A stretch of 8,498 nt of DNA from CAIPVR01 sp049316905 (GTDB taxonomy: Bacteria > Actinomycetota > Acidimicrobiia > Acidimicrobiales > Microtrichaceae): positions 1 to 8,498 of the forward strand of contig JBMOJH010000129.1 of NCBI GenBank assembly GCA_049316905.1, in the 5' to 3' direction. Below, piece by piece: positions 5,328 to 8,498 of this stretch. Numbering within the stretch: the first letter of the stretch is position 1; every line of letters begins with the position of its first letter. A program made the translations under genes and the position numbers. The notes beneath the pieces were generated by a model. That model was given only the letters and a program-made list of their open reading frames with translations, was not told the origin of the DNA and ran no database searches.

Positions 5328-6949
5328 ACGCTCCCGACGGGATCACCGACGAGCTCGCCGGGTTGGGCGACCCCTCCGGTGCCGAGCGCGAGAGCGCCGC
5401 GGTGTTGGCCGGCCGCCCCACCGTGCTGGTGGTGGACTTCGGTGCCCAGTACGCGCAGCTCATCGCCCGCCGGGTCCGCGAGGCCAACGTGTACTCGGAG
5501 ATCGTGCCGCACAGCATCACCGCCGAGGAGCTCGCGGCGCGGCAGCCGGCGGCGGTGATCTTCTCCGGGGGCCCGAAGTCGGTCAACGTGGAGGGCGCGC
5601 CGGCGATCGACCCGGGTGTCTACGAGCTCGACGTGCCGATCCTCGGCATCTGCTACGGCGCCCAGCTCATCGCCCAGCAGCTCGGTGGCCGCGTGGGCGG
5701 CGGCGGGGCCGGCGAGTACGGCCGGACCGTCGTGGAGCGGATCGACGGCACGCCCTCGACCCTCCTCACCGACGACCTCCCGGCCAAGCAGACCGTGTGG
5801 ATGAGCCACTTCGATGCGGTGCTCGAGGTGCCCGACGGGTTCGTGGCCACCGCCGCGTCGGAGGGTGCGCCGAACGCGGTCTACGAGTCGCCCGAGCGGC
5901 GCATCTGGGCGGTGCAGTACCACCCCGAGGTGGCGCACACGCCGCACGGCCAGGACCTCATCACGCGGTTCCTCCACGAGCTCGCCGGCTGCGACGCCAG
6001 CTGGACGATGGGGAACTTCATCGAGTCCTCGGTGGCCGCGATCCGGGCCCAGGTCGGTGACGGCCGCGCGATCTGCGGGCTGTCCGGGGGCGTCGACTCC
6101 GCGGTCGCCGCGGCCCTCGTGCACAAGGCCATCGGCAGCCAGCTCACCTGCGTGTTCGTCGACACGGGCCTCATGCGAAAGCACGAGGGCGACCAGGTGG
6201 TCGAGACCTTCCGTCGCCACCAGGGCATCGAGTTGGTCCACGTGCGCGCCGGTGACCGGTTCTTCGATCGCCTCGCCGGGGTGACCGAGCCGGAGGAGAA
6301 GCGCAAGGCGATCGGCGAGCTGTTCATCCGCGTGTTCGAGGACGCCCGGGGCGGCGTGCAGGACGCGGCGTTCCTCGTGCAGGGCACCCTGTACCCCGAC
6401 GTGATCGAGTCCGGCACCGCCCATGCGTCCACCATCAAGAGCCACCACAACGTGGGCGGCCTTCCGGAGGACCTGGACTTCGAGCTCGTGGAGCCGCTCC
6501 GCCTCCTCTTCAAGGACGAGGTGCGCGCCGTGGGCCACGAGCTGGGCCTGCCCGACGAGATCGTCTGGCGTCAGCCGTTCCCCGGGCCGGGCCTGGGTGT
6601 GCGCATCATCGGCGAGGTGACCCCCGACAAGGTGGCCACCCTGCAGGAGGCCGACGCCATCGTGCGCGAGGAGCTGAGCATCGCGGGCCTCGAGCGGGAG
6701 ATCTGGCAGGCGTTCGCCGTGCTGCCCGACATCCGAACGGTGGGTGTGATGGGTGACGAGCGCACCTACGGGTACCCGGTGATCATCCGGGCGGTCACCT
6801 CGGAGGACGCCATGACCGCCGACTGGGCCCGCATCCCCTACGACGTGCTCGAGACGATGGCGTCGCGGATCATCAACGAGGTGCCCGGTGTGAACCGTGT
6901 GGCCTACGACATCACGTCCAAGCCCCCCGGCACGATCGAGTGGGAATGA
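5324..6949 (+). CDS. guaA: GMP synthase (glutamine-hydrolysing)
   Basis: GuaA converts XMP, ATP and glutamine to GMP in the cytosol, the last step of de novo GMP synthesis. The 541-residue protein has the normal two-part layout. The N-terminal class-I glutamine amidotransferase starts at VLVVDFGAQYAQLIARR (34-50), with nucleophile C110 in GICYGAQ and H200/E202 in YHPEV completing the triad. The ATP-pyrophosphatase domain has the PP-loop SGGVDS (254-259), then KSHHNVGGLPEDL (372-384) and FPGPGLGVRIIGE (419-431). The C-terminal dimerisation domain ends with the family-typical DITSKPPGTIEWE. About 30 residues precede the amidotransferase, somewhat more than usual, but the ATG at 5324 overlaps the guaB3 stop (ATGA), which supports this start and coupled translation. 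All catalytic residues are present. The frame stays open upstream through guaB3, but that part has no homology-like pattern. Confidence 0.97.
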   Translation: MNAPDGITDELAGLGDPSGAERESAAVLAGRPTVLVVDFGAQYAQLIARRVREANVYSEIVPHSITAEELAARQPAAVIFSGGPKSVNVEGAPAIDPGVYELDVPILGICYGAQLIAQQLGGRVGGGGAGEYGRTVVERIDGTPSTLLTDDLPAKQTVWMSHFDAVLEVPDGFVATAASEGAPNAVYESPERRIWAVQYHPEVAHTPHGQDLITRFLHELAGCDASWTMGNFIESSVAAIRAQVGDGRAICGLSGGVDSAVAAALVHKAIGSQLTCVFVDTGLMRKHEGDQVVETFRRHQGIELVHVRAGDRFFDRLAGVTEPEEKRKAIGELFIRVFEDARGGVQDAAFLVQGTLYPDVIESGTAHASTIKSHHNVGGLPEDLDFELVEPLRLLFKDEVRAVGHELGLPDEIVWRQPFPGPGLGVRIIGEVTPDKVATLQEADAIVREELSIAGLEREIWQAFAVLPDIRTVGVMGDERTYGYPVIIRAVTSEDAMTADWARIPYDVLETMASRIINEVPGVNRVAYDITSKPPGTIEWE

Positions 6950-6980
6950 CGGGCCGCCGGGAATGAGCGTGCCGGTGCCG

Positions 6981-7005
6981 GGCCGGGGGATACGCCCTCC
7001 CGGCC
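6981..7005 (+). terminator. Weak GC hairpin downstream of guaA
   Basis: GGCCGGG at 6981-6987 pairs with CCCGGCC at 6999-7005, with an 11-nt loop; GG at 6988-6989 can add two pairs with CC at 6996-6997 past a bulged T. It begins about 30 nt after the guaA stop and has no T-tract. It may end the guaB3-guaA transcript, but such hairpins are common at this GC content. Confidence 0.35.
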
Positions 7006-7113
7006 GACCGCGCCGCTAACGTCGCCGCACGCGTGACGGAGTGGCCACCCTTCGCGAGCACGTGACCGCCGAAGGACCACGGGAGTGGCGCAGCATGACC
7101 GTCCGACGGGGAT

Positions 7114-7162
7114 TTCGACACCGACCGGATCCGATTCGACATGAAAACCGGTCGATTCGACA
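7114..7162 (+). repeat. Three TTCGACA direct repeats, 21-bp period, upstream of the hydrolase promoter
   Basis: TTCGACA occurs at 7114-7120, 7135-7141 and 7156-7162, each exactly 21 bp after the previous one, about two helical turns. The last two extend to CGATTCGACA. The first and third continue as TTCGACACC. The spacers hold the palindromes CGGATCCG (7126-7133) and ACCGGT (7147-7152). The array ends 5 bp before the candidate -35 box at 7168, a position suited to an activator or repressor binding one face of the DNA. It probably controls the hydrolase gene; the binding protein is unknown. Confidence 0.55.
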
Positions 7163-7167
7163 CCTGT

Positions 7168-7197
7168 TTGTAATGAGCGCCTGCGCGTGCCTAAGCT
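7168..7197 (+). promoter_or_regulatory. Promoter of the NlpC/P60 hydrolase gene, near-leaderless
   Basis: TTGTAA (7168-7173) and TAAGCT (7192-7197) are separated by 18 bp and match the -35 TTGACA at 4 of 6 positions and the actinobacterial TAnnnT -10 form. The local sequence is clearly more AT-rich than its surroundings. Transcription would start about 7204-7206, on or beside the ATG at 7206, and no Shine-Dalgarno sequence precedes that ATG, so a leaderless mRNA is likely. A second TAnnnT box, TAACGT, lies upstream at 7017-7022 without a recognisable -35. Confidence 0.55.
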
Positions 7198-7205
7198 GCC
7201 GCCCG

Positions 7206-8387
7206 ATGGATGGAAACCGCGCTTTCTCCCGCCGGGGCCGCATCGTCGCCGTTTCGGTGACCGCCGCCGCCCTGCTCGCCGGTGCCCTCGGCACCGGCTC
7301 CGCCTCCGCCCAGAGCATCGACGACCTCCGGGCCCGCGCCCAGTCGATCGCCGCCGAGCTCGACCAGCTGAACCAGCAGGGTGACCAGCTCGAGCAGGAG
7401 TACCTCTCGACCGGCGAGCAGCTGACGGAGGTGCAGGGCCAGATCGAGGAGAACAAGGCCGCCGTCGCCGACTCGAAGACCCGCATGGAGCAGGCCACCC
7501 AGCAGGCCGGCAGCTACATGGTCAACGCCTACATGGGAGCCGGCTCCGGCACCGAGTTCAGCGGCGTGGGTTCCGAGGACCCGAACCAGGCCGTCAACGA
7601 GAAGGTCCTGCTCGAGACCCTGCAGGGCGGTCGCCAGCAGGTGGCCGACGACCTCCGCGGCGCCAAGCTCGAGCTCGAGGAGAAGTCCCAGGAACTCGAC
7701 GCGGCCAACAAGCAGCTCGAGCAGATCCGGGCCCAGCAGGCCGACATCATGCAGCAGATGAACGCCTCGATCGCCCGCCAGAAGCGGCTGCTCGACGGCG
7801 CCAACGCCGATCTCCAGAACGCCATCCGGGCCGAGCAGGAGCGTCGCCAGCGCGAGGCCGAGGCCCGTGCCCGCGCCGCGCTCGAGGCCGCCGCCCGGCA
7901 GGCCGCCGCCCAGCAGGCCGCCGCCCAGGCCGCGGCGCAGCAGGCCCAGCAGTCCCGGCCCGGCACCGGCTCGGTCGCCGCCCGTGCGGCCTCCGGTCGT
8001 GCCGCAGCGCCGGTCGCCCAGCGGGCCGCCGCCTCGTCGGTGCCCTACGCCGGCGGCAACGCGGCCATCCAGGCGGCGCTCGCCAAGCTCGGCACCCCCT
8101 ACCGCTGGGGTGGCACCGGCAACGGCGGCTACGACTGCTCCGGCCTCACCCAGATGGCGTTCGCCGCGGCGGGCAAGAGCCTCCCCCGCACCGCGGGGCA
8201 GCAGTACTCCGCCACCCAGCGGGTGACCGACCCGCAGCCGGGCGACCTCATCTTCTGGGGCGGCGCCAACGCCAGCCACGTGGCGATCTACATGGGCAAC
8301 GGTCAGATGGTGGCCGCGCCCCGCACGGGCGACGTGGTGAAGGTGCAGCCGGTCTACGGCAACCCCACCTACGGCCGGGTCGGCTGA
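7206..8387 (+). CDS. Secreted coiled-coil NlpC/P60 peptidoglycan hydrolase (RipA/CwlO-like)
   Basis: The 393-residue protein is exported and predicted to cut peptide stems in peptidoglycan, as D,L-endopeptidases of the RipA/CwlO type do during growth and cell separation. The signal peptide covers residues 1-35: basic SRRGRI, a hydrophobic stretch about 13-29, then cleavage after ASA before Q36. The twin arginines do not fit the Tat motif well, so Sec export is likelier. Residues 37-225 are rich in Gln, Glu, Leu and Ala and form coiled coils, as in FtsEX-controlled hydrolases. A Q/A-rich stretch (about 226-250) and an Ala/Arg/Ser linker follow. The NlpC/P60 domain covers about 285-393, with TPYRWGGTGNGGYDCSGL containing nucleophile C311 and H358 in SHVAIY. 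The third catalytic position (Glu in RipA) appears to be A370 in MVAAPRTGD. ATG 7206 is chosen because the signal peptide starts there and the promoter lies just upstream. Confidence 0.92.
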   Translation: MDGNRAFSRRGRIVAVSVTAAALLAGALGTGSASAQSIDDLRARAQSIAAELDQLNQQGDQLEQEYLSTGEQLTEVQGQIEENKAAVADSKTRMEQATQQAGSYMVNAYMGAGSGTEFSGVGSEDPNQAVNEKVLLETLQGGRQQVADDLRGAKLELEEKSQELDAANKQLEQIRAQQADIMQQMNASIARQKRLLDGANADLQNAIRAEQERRQREAEARARAALEAAARQAAAQQAAAQAAAQQAQQSRPGTGSVAARAASGRAAAPVAQRAAASSVPYAGGNAAIQAALAKLGTPYRWGGTGNGGYDCSGLTQMAFAAAGKSLPRTAGQQYSATQRVTDPQPGDLIFWGGANASHVAIYMGNGQMVAAPRTGDVVKVQPVYGNPTYGRVG

Positions 8388-8413
8388 GTCGCCCCGCAAC
8401 CCGGAACGACCTC

Positions 8414-8445
8414 ACGGAGCCCCGGCCCTCGGGCCGGGGCTCCGT
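8414..8445 (+). terminator. Strong hairpin terminator after the hydrolase gene
   Basis: The 15-base arms 8414-8428 (ACGGAGCCCCGGCCC) and 8431-8445 are perfect inverse complements; opening the innermost pair gives a CTCG tetraloop. It lies 26 nt after the hydrolase stop. No T-tract follows, as is common in high-GC actinobacteria. The symmetric stem could also end a convergent transcript arriving from beyond the window. Confidence 0.8.
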
Positions 8446-8498
8446 CGCGTTCGAGGTGGTCGCGTTCGAGGTGGTCGCGTTCGAGGTGGTCGCGTTCG
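8444..8498. repeat. 15-bp tandem repeat at the window edge
   Basis: The unit GTCGCGTTCGAGGTG is repeated without any mismatch at 8444-8458, 8459-8473 and 8474-8488, and 10 bases of a fourth copy run to the window end. The array starts inside the last two bases of the terminator stem, so the array directly abuts the hairpin. Its full length cannot be seen. The period is a multiple of three, so it might be coding, but no convincing gene is visible. Confidence 0.9.

Noticed and set aside
4781..6538. Long minus-strand open frame opposite guaB3-guaA, and a similar one at 3780-5249
   Set aside because: Both are mirror frames of strongly conserved genes, with His/Arg/Ala-rich products and no recognisable domain.
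7041..7205. N-terminal extension of the hydrolase from GTG 7041
   Set aside because: It would bury the signal peptide inside the protein and translate through the repeats and promoter.
7191..8399. 402-codon open frame on the minus strand opposite the hydrolase gene
   Set aside because: Its Gly/Leu-rich repetitive product mirrors the Gln/Ala/Glu coiled-coil codons; the plus strand has a signal peptide, promoter and NlpC/P60 domain.
8444..8498. CRISPR-like array
   Set aside because: The 15-bp units are contiguous with no spacers, so it is a simple tandem repeat.

Overview
The window comes from a very GC-rich bacterial chromosome. Overlapping start and stop codons, GTG starts, a GuaB3-type IMP dehydrogenase-family gene next to guaA, a RipA/CwlO-like NlpC/P60 hydrolase, and TAnnnT-type -10 boxes placed almost on start codons all point to an actinobacterium. 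Class Acidimicrobiia is my best guess, not something the sequence proves. All genes have uniform composition and I see no insertion sequence, phage, tRNA, rRNA or CRISPR.

Layout. (1) Bases 1-830, plus strand: the 3' end of a sensor histidine kinase gene and a NarL/LuxR-type response regulator, joined by a GTGA overlap; they form a two-component pair with unknown stimulus. (2) Bases 849-4071, minus strand: a compact biotin operon transcribed bioA-bioF-bioD, with TGATG and ATGA overlaps. It supplies three consecutive steps, KAPA synthesis (BioF), KAPA to DAPA (BioA) and DAPA to dethiobiotin (BioD); bioB and the pimeloyl-forming genes are not in the window. A stem-loop carrying both stop codons separates it from the convergent response regulator. 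(3) Bases 4072-4181: a short divergent promoter region between bioA and guaB3. (4) Bases 4182-6949, plus strand: guaB3 and guaA, coupled by an ATGA overlap and acting in guanine nucleotide metabolism. (5) Bases 6950-7205: a regulatory intergenic region with a weak hairpin, three TTCGACA direct repeats spaced exactly 21 bp apart, and a good promoter placed for near-leaderless transcription. (6) Bases 7206-8387, plus strand: a secreted coiled-coil NlpC/P60 peptidoglycan hydrolase. (7) Bases 8388-8498: a near-perfect 15-bp-stem hairpin terminator running directly into a 15-bp tandem repeat that is cut by the window edge.

The genes are ordinary housekeeping and cell-wall genes, and I see no clearly new biological system. 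The points most worth checking are the 21-bp-phased repeats before the hydrolase promoter, serine at the IMPDH catalytic-cysteine position of GuaB3, alanine at the third catalytic position of the NlpC/P60 domain, a shortened loop in BioF, and two short tandem repeats.
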